A stretch of DNA of 11,801 nucleotides from Candidatus Nitrosopolaris nunavutensis. GTDB lineage: Archaea > Thermoproteota > Nitrososphaeria > Nitrososphaerales > Nitrososphaeraceae. The notes under the pieces were generated by a model. The model was not told the origin of the DNA. It did not search any database and saw only the letters and a list, made by a program, of their open reading frames with translations. The stretch covers positions 1-11,801 of the forward strand of contig DAOM01000243.1 in NCBI GenBank assembly GCA_002501855.1, read 5' to 3'. A program made the translations under genes and the position numbers. Positions 6,417 through 11,801 of this stretch are shown piece by piece. Positions within the stretch are counted from its first letter, which is position 1; each line of letters begins with the position of its first letter.

Positions 6417-7961
6417 TTGGATACATCCTCGTCTTATCGGAGATTGAAAACCGGAAGAAAAAGGTCTCTATGGTGTTTGTCTAGTTTTTCAGTTCTAATA
6501 TTGCTAATGGTTGTATCCCCATTCGAGTATTATTTCTTTAATCAAAAAGCATACGCAGATGGTTTGAGTCAAGAAAATCTACCACCTGCTTCCATAGGAA
6601 ACAGGCAAGGAAGTCTTTACGTTAAGGTGAACCCGCCTGTTTTGACGACTGGGGTCGCACAGAACGCATATATGCAATTTAGGTTATTCGATGCAAACAA
6701 CAATCAGACCATCCAACACGTTACCTATCAAATAACTGTGACTAGGGGATCTTCTACATCAACGCTTGGAAAGCCCCTATTGCTTGATTTCTTTCACGCA
6801 CACAATGGACTACTAACATTAAAGATAGAACCAAATAATGGTCCGCTTACCATATTTGGAGAACAAGATCCCTTCCTGCAAGCTTGGGTATCTGATCCTG
6901 GCGGTAATATACTCGTAAGAGGCCCCTTACTTTTACAGGGAGGTCTATATCATTTCCATATTGAAATATTTAGCATAGACAACGATAGAAACATTTTCAT
7001 CCCAGCGCAAGCACCGAAATTTGATGCCTATCTTAGCGTCGGAGATGTTTATCACAACATTTGGAATTATCAAGGACAAAATTATAATACAACTCTGATA
7101 TCATACTACGATAAAATTACCAATCTTAATCTACAGCCAGCAGTCAAATCGTTCACTTGGTCAATGCCATTTAATTGGAACTTAACACGTATCAAGCAAC
7201 AGCCTATCTTTGTTCACGAGGAGATGAGGCTTCCAAAATCTTGGAAAGGCTTTGGTGATTTGAATCAATTCAACGCAACAGTTAATGGTCAGCAGCTATC
7301 AGGTCGTTCGCTAGCTATCGATCCGTTTTCCTTCCCTAATGACATGATTGTACATTTTCTTGTTAACAAGAATGATATCGTAAAACTTGCACAAGAAGTG
7401 AATTCTAACAATAACAACAGTGTCGCTGCAGGTATAACGAAGACTAATACAACAGGCCTGATGAAATTTGCTTTATCTCCACTCAACGCCACGACACAGA
7501 CTGCCACTTCATCAGATATCCCTACAAATACTGGTAGTATTCATGCTGCAGTCTCGTGGTCTCCAAATCCTCTTGCAGCAAACACACAATCGACATTAAA
7601 GATTTCATTCTATGATCCTACCGCTACAGCTCCATTAACAAATACCGATGTCAGATACAATCTAATAATATTTGATAAAAATAATCAACCAGTAATAACC
7701 AAACAAAATCTGTTAGCAAAGAATGCAGCTGATACAGAGACAATTGTTTTTCCAGCAAACGAAATTTATCATATGCAAGTGCAAATAACAGGATTAGTTA
7801 AGCCCGGTCAAACCCCAGACCTCACCAGGAATGGAGTAGCGACGGGATATGTCGTTGTGCCGGAATTCCATTCCGCTGCTATCAGCACGTCGTTGATACT
7901 TGGGGTAATATTAGCTGGGTTGCTTCCTAGGAAAAGCATCTTCAGAGGACTAATCAAATAA
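6417..7961 (+). CDS. Secreted, membrane-anchored surface protein with PEF-type C-terminal sorting tail
   Basis: The 514 residues start at a TTG placed 27 nt after a TATA-like box. Residues 1-48 form a signal peptide: a basic region (YRRLKTGRKR, 7-16), a hydrophobic core (about 19-40) and AYA at 45-47 as a cleavage site. The mature part is beta-rich with sequons at N96, N224, N255, N286, N333, N344 and N357, suggesting a glycosylated external protein. Two or three Ig-like units are visible (about 65-185, a divergent centre, and 373-460). The C-terminus is VPEF (481-484), a hydrophobic helix (486-503) and a basic tail (RKSIFRGLIK), the layout of PEF/PEFG-CTERM archaeosortase substrates, although the residue after PEF is His. 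The function is unknown; a role in the cell envelope is inferred. Its last domain resembles the protein at 8499-8978. Confidence 0.82.
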   Translation: MDTSSSYRRLKTGRKRSLWCLSSFSVLILLMVVSPFEYYFFNQKAYADGLSQENLPPASIGNRQGSLYVKVNPPVLTTGVAQNAYMQFRLFDANNNQTIQHVTYQITVTRGSSTSTLGKPLLLDFFHAHNGLLTLKIEPNNGPLTIFGEQDPFLQAWVSDPGGNILVRGPLLLQGGLYHFHIEIFSIDNDRNIFIPAQAPKFDAYLSVGDVYHNIWNYQGQNYNTTLISYYDKITNLNLQPAVKSFTWSMPFNWNLTRIKQQPIFVHEEMRLPKSWKGFGDLNQFNATVNGQQLSGRSLAIDPFSFPNDMIVHFLVNKNDIVKLAQEVNSNNNNSVAAGITKTNTTGLMKFALSPLNATTQTATSSDIPTNTGSIHAAVSWSPNPLAANTQSTLKISFYDPTATAPLTNTDVRYNLIIFDKNNQPVITKQNLLAKNAADTETIVFPANEIYHMQVQITGLVKPGQTPDLTRNGVATGYVVVPEFHSAAISTSLILGVILAGLLPRKSIFRGLIK

Positions 7962-8029
7962 GAAGGCGGCTGTAGAATAATGTATTATTGCATAATTCAG
8001 TCGCGCACTGCTGCAATTTTTGCCTACTA

Positions 8030-8250
8030 ATGGAAACACAAATGTCAGTCACAGATGAAGATTTAGGCAAACTAGCGTATCAACTCATGGAGCTAGGCTG
8101 AAAAAGAAAATACATCGAGGTAAGGTTCTGGATCTCAGAAAAATGAAGAACCGAACAAAATATGTAATGATGGATTGTGGCACAGAGGTAGGCGATCAAC
8201 TTCGCGGCCTTTGTTACATCACTGGTAAAAAACGACGATTCATTGAATAG
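8030..8250 (+). pseudogene. Small gene split by a one-base frame change (unknown family)
   Basis: Frame one reads from ATG 8030 (METQMSVTDEDLGKLAYQLMELG) to a TGA at 8099-8101. A second frame takes over at CTG 8098 and runs as LKKKIHRGKVLDLRKMKNR..., then KYVMMDCGTEVGDQLRGLCY and ITGKKRRFIE to TAG at 8248-8250. Both parts look coded, and adding one base near the A-rich CTGAAAAAGAAAA (8098-8110) would join them into a protein of about 73 residues. Alternatively the second part alone, from ATG 8143, is a 35-residue gene. The rest of 7962-8498 shows only small hairpins: AATAATGTATTATT just after the upstream gene, TGCCTT-GTAAT-AAGGCA at 8381-8397, and CTTCT...AGAAG at 8419-8434. Confidence 0.4.
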
Positions 8251-8498
8251 CCCCGAGAATGGAGCAAATCGAGAAGTTCTCTAACACAAAACGCAGACCG
8301 ACATGGTTGTAATGAATCAATTGTCCTCCTGCGATCAGAAATATAGCGCCAATGATCTATGGAATACCACCAGTTGAATGTGCCTTGTAATAAGGCAGGT
8401 GAGAAAATGAAAGGTCGACTTCTCCTCTAAGAAGCAGATAAGACAGCAACAATATGTTTAATATTTCTACTATTTATTCTATAGGATAGTAACTTAAA

Positions 8499-8978
8499 TT
8501 AATTTACGCTGATTGGAAATTGTACAGATTCAGGTCTTATTGGATTGAAGAGAATACCATATGCTGTGATGTTAAGTGCGTATCCACCGGGTTGTTGAAA
8601 TGTATATGGTATGGTGACGATACCTTCAGCAGTATGTAGTGGTTGGTTTGGATGCCCTGCCAGTGCTGATGCCTGAAATACTTGTTTGCCATCCTTAATA
8701 ATAGTGAGATCGTAATCAATGTGGGGCTGTACTGCACTACTTCCCTTCTGGTCGAAATTAACTTTTAAATTCGTTTGTGTACCTTTTACAACTGGATACG
8801 GAGAGGGTTGAAGAATAACATTAAGGGTCCCTGCGCTCGTTACTTTATTCATCGCAGCGCCCGATGTTTGCGCATATGTTGATGACGGTGCTAGTAAAAT
8901 CCCGAAAATGCTAGCAACTAAAGCGAATGCAACAATAGTACTACTCATATAATTGCGTCTATCCTTAGCTTTGTACAA
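8499..8978 (-). CDS. Small secreted protein with a beta-sandwich-like domain and Tat-like signal peptide
   Basis: With TTG 8978 as start the product has 159 residues: MYKAKDRRNYMSSTIVAFAL is a basic region with a twin-arginine (R7-R8-N-Y-M), then a hydrophobic core, then STYA-Q as the cleavage site at about 36/37. The mature 120 residues form one beta-rich domain: TLNVILQPSPYPVV (51-64), TQTNLKVNF (68-76), HIDYDLTIIKDGKQVFQ (86-102), HTAEGIVTIPYTF (115-127), GGYALNITAYGI (131-142). There is no C-terminal helix, so it would be released or bound to a partner. The frame is open to GTG 8999, and ATG 8948 is another option, but that would remove the basic residues. The fold resembles the last domain of the 514-residue protein, suggesting a shared envelope role. 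The ligand is unknown. Confidence 0.75.
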   Translation of the reverse strand: MYKAKDRRNYMSSTIVAFALVASIFGILLAPSSTYAQTSGAAMNKVTSAGTLNVILQPSPYPVVKGTQTNLKVNFDQKGSSAVQPHIDYDLTIIKDGKQVFQASALAGHPNQPLHTAEGIVTIPYTFQQPGGYALNITAYGILFNPIRPESVQFPISVN

Positions 8979-9000
8979 CAGGTCAATATATATTGTCACC

Positions 9001-9010
9001 TCATAAATAG
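9001..9010 (-). promoter_or_regulatory. TATA-like box of the small secreted protein gene
   Basis: CTATTTATGA on the minus strand is centred about 27 nt before TTG 8978, the leaderless distance. A second candidate, the palindrome CAATATATATTG (8984-8995), would suit ATG 8948 with a leader of roughly 15 nt, so the start is not settled. Confidence 0.35.
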
Positions 9011-9110
9011 GTTGAAATGTAAAGCTTTTTGTTTAGTAAATCCACTACCATTATTTTATTTTCAATATTCTCTGAGGGTTGTGCGAATTAATCGAAAAAT
9101 ACTATAAAAT

Positions 9111-9266
9111 TTATTCCCTGATTAGAAGAATTGTGAGCTCAGGTAGTACCTGCTTCATCGCTTCAAGGCGTGCCTTGGCCTGTTCATTACTATCAAGATC
9201 ATGAAAATTATAATTATTATATTTAGAGCTACAACTCCCATAACTTTGTTCCTGTGATCTCAGCAC
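9111..9266 (-). CDS. Possible small protein or C-terminal gene remnant, 51 residues
   Basis: A minus-strand frame from GTG 9266 to TAA at 9113-9111. The second half, FHDLDSNEQAKARLEAMKQ followed by VLPELTILLIRE, looks like a real helix and a final strand, while the first half (SYGSCSSKYNNYN) is low-complexity. A TAG lies two codons before the GTG, so either the gene is this short or an upstream part was lost. No convincing promoter and no recognised family. Confidence 0.3.
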   Translation of the reverse strand: MLRSQEQSYGSCSSKYNNYNFHDLDSNEQAKARLEAMKQVLPELTILLIRE

Positions 9267-9280
9267 ATTCTACAGGAACA
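9247..9280. repeat. Perfect 9-bp inverted repeat
   Basis: TGTTCCTGT (9247-9255) and ACAGGAACA (9272-9280) pair perfectly around a 16-base loop, extendable by one G-T pair on each side. It covers the start of the possible ORF at 9111-9266. It could be a regulator's operator or an RNA hairpin. Confidence 0.45.
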
Positions 9281-9390
9281 GGTTTTCTTAACGGTACGAA
9301 TGACCCGAGACCATCCGATTTTTGGCCGCGCCTATTAGCGGAAGTTTGTAAATGCATCAACCGAAGGTTTGCAGTGAGATCAGGTTCGTA

Positions 9391-9498
9391 TTATTTGTTG
9401 ATTCTCGTGTCGTTGTCTAACATCGTCATATAATCTAGATTATCGTCTTTATGTTTTTCTACATTCTTTATTTGTAAATTCTCGGCATTTATGATCAT
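9391..9498 (-). other. Overlapping short open frame, possible continuation of the 9449-9628 gene
   Basis: ATG 9498 begins a 35-codon frame (MIINAENLQIKNVEKHKDD, then NLDYMTMLDNDTRINK) in a different frame from the 59-residue ORF that it overlaps. The text is protein-like, so the two may be parts of one gene separated by a one-base frame change. AT-rich DNA easily gives Lys/Asn/Ile-rich open frames, so this is weak. Confidence 0.2.
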
Positions 9499-9628
9499 GT
9501 CTCCAGCTCCCGTTGAAGAAAATTTGGAGATGTTTTACACCCTCTCTGTCTTCTATAACTCTTGTGTAACCGTTCTTTGGATTGTTAATGTATCGTTGTC
9601 TGTCAGAAACTTCGTTATATCTGGTCAT
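9449..9628 (-). CDS. Small conserved-looking protein, 59 residues, unknown function
   Basis: A minus-strand ORF from ATG 9628 to TAA 9451-9449. The sequence has strong protein character: MTRYNEVSDRQRYINNPKNG (1-20), then TRVIEDREGVKHLQIFFNGS (22-41), W42, and a basic His/Cys-containing end (RHDHKCRE, KECRKT). The middle looks like a beta hairpin with an NG turn. TCATATATGT at 9660-9651 lies about 27 nt before the ATG, so a leaderless transcript is likely. A longer plus-strand frame (9491-9730) covers the same DNA, but its Val/Ser/Asn-rich text is much less protein-like and I regard it as the shadow. No family is recognised. Confidence 0.5.
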   Translation of the reverse strand: MTRYNEVSDRQRYINNPKNGYTRVIEDREGVKHLQIFFNGSWRHDHKCREFTNKECRKT

Positions 9629-9650
9629 AATAATAATAATGATGCTACCG

Positions 9651-9660
9651 ACATATATGA
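9651..9660 (-). promoter_or_regulatory. TATA-like box for the 59-residue ORF
   Basis: TCATATATGT on the minus strand is centred about 27 nt before ATG 9628. A second TATATA at 9665-9670 is also possible, with a leader of about 14 nt. Confidence 0.35.
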
Positions 9661-9717
9661 ATTGTATATAGGGGTTATGAGCAGTTCCGTCCTAAAAGTA
9701 CCTCTAATTCGACCCAA

Positions 9718-9773
9718 CCCCCACAAGTGATCACAAATTGCCTGGACAGCGATCTGCGATCAGCTTGTGGGGG
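9718..9773. repeat. Strong inverted repeat, 15 bp with one bulge
   Basis: CCCCCACAAGTGATC (9718-9732) pairs with GATCA-G-CTTGTGGGGG (9758-9773), leaving only G9763 unpaired and a 25-base loop. It is followed at once by a second hairpin, CCAG-CGATCT-CTGG (9776-9789). The nonamer CAGCGATCT occurs in the first loop (9747-9755) and in the second hairpin (9777-9785). The G/C-rich arms, including seven consecutive G, contrast with the AT-rich surroundings. It lies just downstream of the 80-residue gene, so it could be its terminator, a structured RNA or a small mobile-element end. Confidence 0.6.
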
Positions 9774-9810
9774 GGCCAGCGATCTCTGGATCGACTAAAT
9801 TATCATTAAA

Positions 9811-10053
9811 TTATAAGAGATGCGAAAAAATCTTCGTTATTTCCTTTTTGACCTCTGGTGGTATGTTTGAATCTCCTATTATCTTGTGGAGATCATTTCT
9901 ATTAATGCATAGTCCCGGGTCGCAGACTTTATAGAACCATTTGATATCAATTGGACTTATTATAACAGTTGATTTATTACATCCTCTCATTCCACATGTA
10001 TTCAAATCATCATTGCTGAAACATATATGACCTTCTTGACATTCATATATCAT
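9811..10053 (-). CDS. Small cysteine-rich, probably zinc-binding protein, 80 residues
   Basis: ATG 10053 to the stop at 9813-9811. The N-terminal half has C5, H9, C11, C20 and C25 (ECQEGHICF, then CGMRGC), the layout of a compact zinc finger; a further pair lies at C44 and C49 (CDPGLC). The end IPPEVKKEITKIF (64-76) is a clean amphipathic helix. TTTAAC about 30 nt upstream may be its TATA box. It could act in regulation or protein interaction, but no family is recognised. The G/C-rich inverted repeat lies about 40 nt after the stop. Its start touches the 5' edge of the broken M23 gene on the other strand. Confidence 0.6.
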   Translation of the reverse strand: MIYECQEGHICFSNDDLNTCGMRGCNKSTVIISPIDIKWFYKVCDPGLCINRNDLHKIIGDSNIPPEVKKEITKIFSHLL

Positions 10054-10353
10054 ATATCATCCGAGGGTATAGTTCCCTTTGTTAAAGACTATTCTATCGT
10101 TAGTGAGTTTGATACATTTTATTGGAACCATACAAATGTTATAGCAATCAGCCATGCGAATGAAGAATAGTCAATGTATGATCATTTGACACCTCTAAGC
10201 TCAAAAGTCAAAGTAGGTCAAGCTGTCAGCGAATGCCAAGAGATAGCCGGATATAGATTTATACCACATCTTCACTTCCAGGCTTTCATTTTTATTGGAA
10301 GTAATGTTTGGACAGATTTTGATACGGTAAGTGTTCAAGGTTTTATCTCGTGA
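10054..10353 (+). pseudogene. Broken M23-family metallopeptidase (LysM/lysostaphin-type endopeptidase domain), internal stop
   Basis: One plus frame reads SSEGIVPFVKDYS (10057-10095), then WNHTNVIAISHANEE, a TAG at 10168-10170, and SMYDHLTPLSSKVKVGQAV (10171-10227), QEIAGY, RFIPHLHFQAFIF and TDFDTVSVQGF to TGA 10351-10353. This follows the M23 core strand by strand: dG.V..V.d, gN.v.i.H, YaHL....VkvGq.V, pHLHFqv and a final TlpVrF-like strand. The HxH (codons 10267 and 10273) supplies a zinc ligand, but the N-terminal HxxxD ligand motif is absent and about six residues seem lost between IAGY and RFIPHLHF. M23 enzymes cut peptide cross-links in cell walls or act as structural homologues; this copy cannot be functional as read. 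The similarity is from memory of the family pattern, not a search. Confidence 0.6.
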
Positions 10354-10709
10354 AATTATTTATCTAACCATGGCATACATGGCAGAACTAGCGTGAACAT
10401 ATCAAATGAAAGATTCCTTGGTAATCCTTCTACAGATTTACCAGAAGGAATCGACTGTACATTTCTGTTCATCTAATGCACGCGTTTGAATGGCATTCCA
10501 GAATAAACAGTGTATCTTTTCATCTTGATTTGCATTATTATCAAATCAGTACAGCCAAGATTCAAAAGGAGAGAGTTAACACGTCAGACAAGTATACAGT
10601 AGAATAGCTACGTCAAGGATTCGCCGTGGACATAACATTCTCTACTTTAATTTGTAGTTCCAGATTTATCTCCATGCGGGGTTTTAGAGCGCAATATTTC
10701 CTCTTTTGC
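10354..10709. other. Gene-poor stretch with one strong hairpin
   Basis: No convincing gene is seen on either strand. The main structure is GATTCCTT-GGTAA (10412-10424) pairing with TTACC (10438-10442) and AAGGAATC (10445-10452): 13 bp interrupted by a 2-base bulge, around a 13-base loop. A 30-codon minus frame ending in MEINLELQIKVENVMSTANP (about 10607-10666) is too short to call. Confidence 0.4.
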
Positions 10710-10901
10710 TTACTTCACATTCTTAGCACATGCATCGCAATATTTTTCTACTAAAATAACCCCATCGCCCACATTAAACAAAGCTTCCTGAGTGGCCTTA
10801 GTGCCACAAGTTACACAAAACTTAGGCTTTGAATTAGGGTAGTTAGGCTTGTCTTCGAAAGATCTAAGATGTATAAAATTTTTCTGCATCTCTAAGTCCA
10901 T
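10710..10901 (-). CDS. Small zinc-ribbon protein, 63 residues
   Basis: ATG 10901 to the stop at 10712-10710; ATG 10889 is an alternative start. CVTCGTKA (C29, C32) and YCDAC (C55, C58) are two CxxC knuckles 22 residues apart, with a beta hairpin between them (ALFNVGDGVILVEKY), the form of a rubredoxin-like zinc ribbon. GAGGT stands only one base before the ATG, too close for a normal ribosome site. Such stand-alone ribbons are common in archaea, often of unknown job. It is isolated, with decayed DNA on both sides. Confidence 0.65.
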   Translation of the reverse strand: MDLEMQKNFIHLRSFEDKPNYPNSKPKFCVTCGTKATQEALFNVGDGVILVEKYCDACAKNVK

Positions 10902-11228
10902 ACCTCACAAGCTGTGATGAAACCTCGGCTGGAATAGTAGCAAATGTCATTCATTCATAAATGTATCCTTGCTACCTATAAGAACCTGCCTATTCACGAT
11001 CTAACTGTATCATAAGTTTCTTCTATACTGGTGCTCATACACGCCTACATATGGATCAGTTATTCAAAAAAACACCAACCGGGGTGAACCAGATAGTGTA
11101 GGATTCGGTGGTTCTGGCGACGACAGTGCTTCTATAAACTGATTAGTTCTTCCTCTTTATCATTTAAACAAACATTCACTTAATATTACAAGATATTTTT
11201 TTCATCTTTATTATTGGACGTCTGTATT
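10902..11228. other. Gene-free stretch with a possible glycine-rich coding remnant
   Basis: The only protein-like text is a plus frame open from 11005 to TGA 11140-11142, ending YGSVIQKNTNRGEPDSVGFG and GSGDDSASIN. It recalls the Asn/Gln/Gly-rich low-complexity surface proteins of this lineage, but it has no start and is only 45 codons, so it may be chance. The rest is AT-rich with no structure I can support. Confidence 0.25.
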
Positions 11229-11720
11229 CTAGGAAGAAAATTTATTAATTTTGGAAGTCTTCGATCCTTTAATTATTGGCTCGTGATTATCAAAAATAAC
11301 ATCAAAGACATTCCGACTATATTTAGCGTCGTCTATTGGAATTGCATTAATATTCTACGGGTATTGTTTATTATATTTTTTTAGATAAACAACAACATTT
11401 AGTTGAGGTTGTTGATTGTCTCCGAACCACAATCTATACCTGCCTTTTAGAACCCTCTTATGATTACAATAGAGTCATCAGTCAACTGATCAGCTAAATC
11501 ACCCGGTTCAATTTCATCATATCCGAATACTCTTAAAGTTCTTGCTAAGATTATCTAGGATATAGCACCCGTCGTCTGTTTGTGATTTAACTTTTGTTAC
11601 GTAATTTACTATTAAGCTTAATTGAGAACGGACCGTGATATCAGAAATTTCGTTTATTAGAATTCCAACTGACCTAATGAGGTTTAGCTCGATATAACTA
11701 AGTACCTCAATGTAATAACA
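11229..11720 (-). pseudogene. Frame-broken gene, at least three segments in different frames (unknown family)
   Basis: Three consecutive minus-strand segments read as protein without interruption: A (11720-11517, 67 codons) with VGILINEISDITVRSQLSLI and VNYVTKVKSQTDDGCYILDN; B (11554-11447, 35 codons) with IILARTLRVFGYDEIEPGDL and ADQLTDDSIVIIRGF; C (about 11475-11355) with VLKGRYRLWFGDNQQPQLNV and VVYLKKYNKQYP, ended by TAG 11357-11355, after which the same frame goes on (NAIPIDDAKYSRNVFDVIFD...) to TAG 11231-11229. Each change of frame happens where the next segment overlaps. No start codon is seen in segment A, and it opens next to a TAG at 11723-11721. The gene is broken, or the assembly has indels near this contig end. 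No family is recognised. Confidence 0.5.
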
Positions 11721-11756
11721 CTAAAGATGTAAAGAACACCAGGCTCCCATACTCTT

Positions 11757-11780
11757 ACTTGTTTACATACTTGTTTACAT
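11757..11780 (+). repeat. 12-bp direct tandem repeat at the contig end
   Basis: ACTTGTTTACAT occurs twice in a row (11757-11768, 11769-11780), followed by a third start of the unit (AC). It lies directly before the adapter, so it may be real or an assembly artefact. Confidence 0.7.
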
Positions 11781-11782
11781 AC

Positions 11783-11801
11783 CTGTCTCTTATACACATC
11801 T
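11783..11801 (+). other. Nextera/Tn5 mosaic-end adapter sequence (sequencing artefact)
   Basis: The last 19 bases, CTGTCTCTTATACACATCT, are identical to the reverse complement of the 19-bp Tn5 mosaic end used in tagmentation libraries. They end exactly at the window end, so this is untrimmed adapter joined to the genomic read, not archaeal DNA and not a natural transposon end. Confidence 0.95.

Noticed and set aside
9626..9642. Microsatellite (AAT repeats) as a phase-variable switch
   Set aside because: It has only four units, and changes of three bases would not shift a frame.
9491..9730. 79-codon plus-strand frame
   Set aside because: The minus-strand ORF over the same DNA is more protein-like and has a TATA box; the plus frame is Val/Ser/Asn-rich and ends in the inverted repeat arm.
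11783..11801. Natural transposon end
   Set aside because: The 19 bases are the engineered mosaic end used in sequencing libraries and stop exactly at the window edge.

Overview
The window looks like chromosomal DNA of an ammonia-oxidising archaeon (Nitrososphaerota, formerly Thaumarchaeota), probably near Nitrososphaera/Nitrosocosmicus. The signs are a fused ADP-forming acyl-CoA synthetase of the kind used in the thaumarchaeal 3-hydroxypropionate/4-hydroxybutyrate cycle, an archaeal-type glutamate dehydrogenase, a TatA-like protein, secreted proteins with an archaeosortase-type PEF tail, and archaeal TATA boxes about 22-32 nt before start codons (leaderless or nearly leaderless transcripts, several with TTG starts). 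The genus is an inference from gene content and low GC, not from a search.

Left part (1-6.1 kb), metabolic core, well preserved: a zinc-finger protein cut by the left edge (minus strand); a UbiE/COQ5-family methyltransferase (547-1251); a possible 47-codon gene on the other strand (1255-1398); the 709-residue ADP-forming CoA ligase (1537-3666); an A-type iron-sulfur carrier of the HesB/IscA family (3846-4196); glutamate dehydrogenase, convergent to it (4278-5555); and a TatA-type protein (5760-6098). Each gene has its own promoter and none forms an evident operon.

Middle part (6.4-9.0 kb), cell surface: a 514-residue secreted protein with signal peptide, several sequons and a C-terminal PEF motif, membrane helix and basic tail, followed on the other strand by a 159-residue secreted protein. 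Both carry a similar beta-rich domain, so they are probably distant relatives. The stretch between them holds a small frame-broken gene.

Right part (9.0-11.8 kb), sparse and decayed: two small cysteine-rich zinc-binding proteins (9811-10053 and 10710-10901) and one small unknown ORF (9449-9628) stand among remnants. These include a broken M23-family metallopeptidase (about 10054-10353, internal TAG, lost N-terminal metal motif) and a protein coding trace split over three frames with a further stop (about 11229-11720, minus strand). A strong 15-bp inverted repeat lies at 9718-9773. The last 19 bases are exactly the Nextera/Tn5 mosaic-end sequence, so this is an untrimmed contig end, and the neighbouring frame breaks could be either real decay or assembly error. 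I see no rRNA, tRNA, CRISPR array or transposase, and no complete new multi-gene system.
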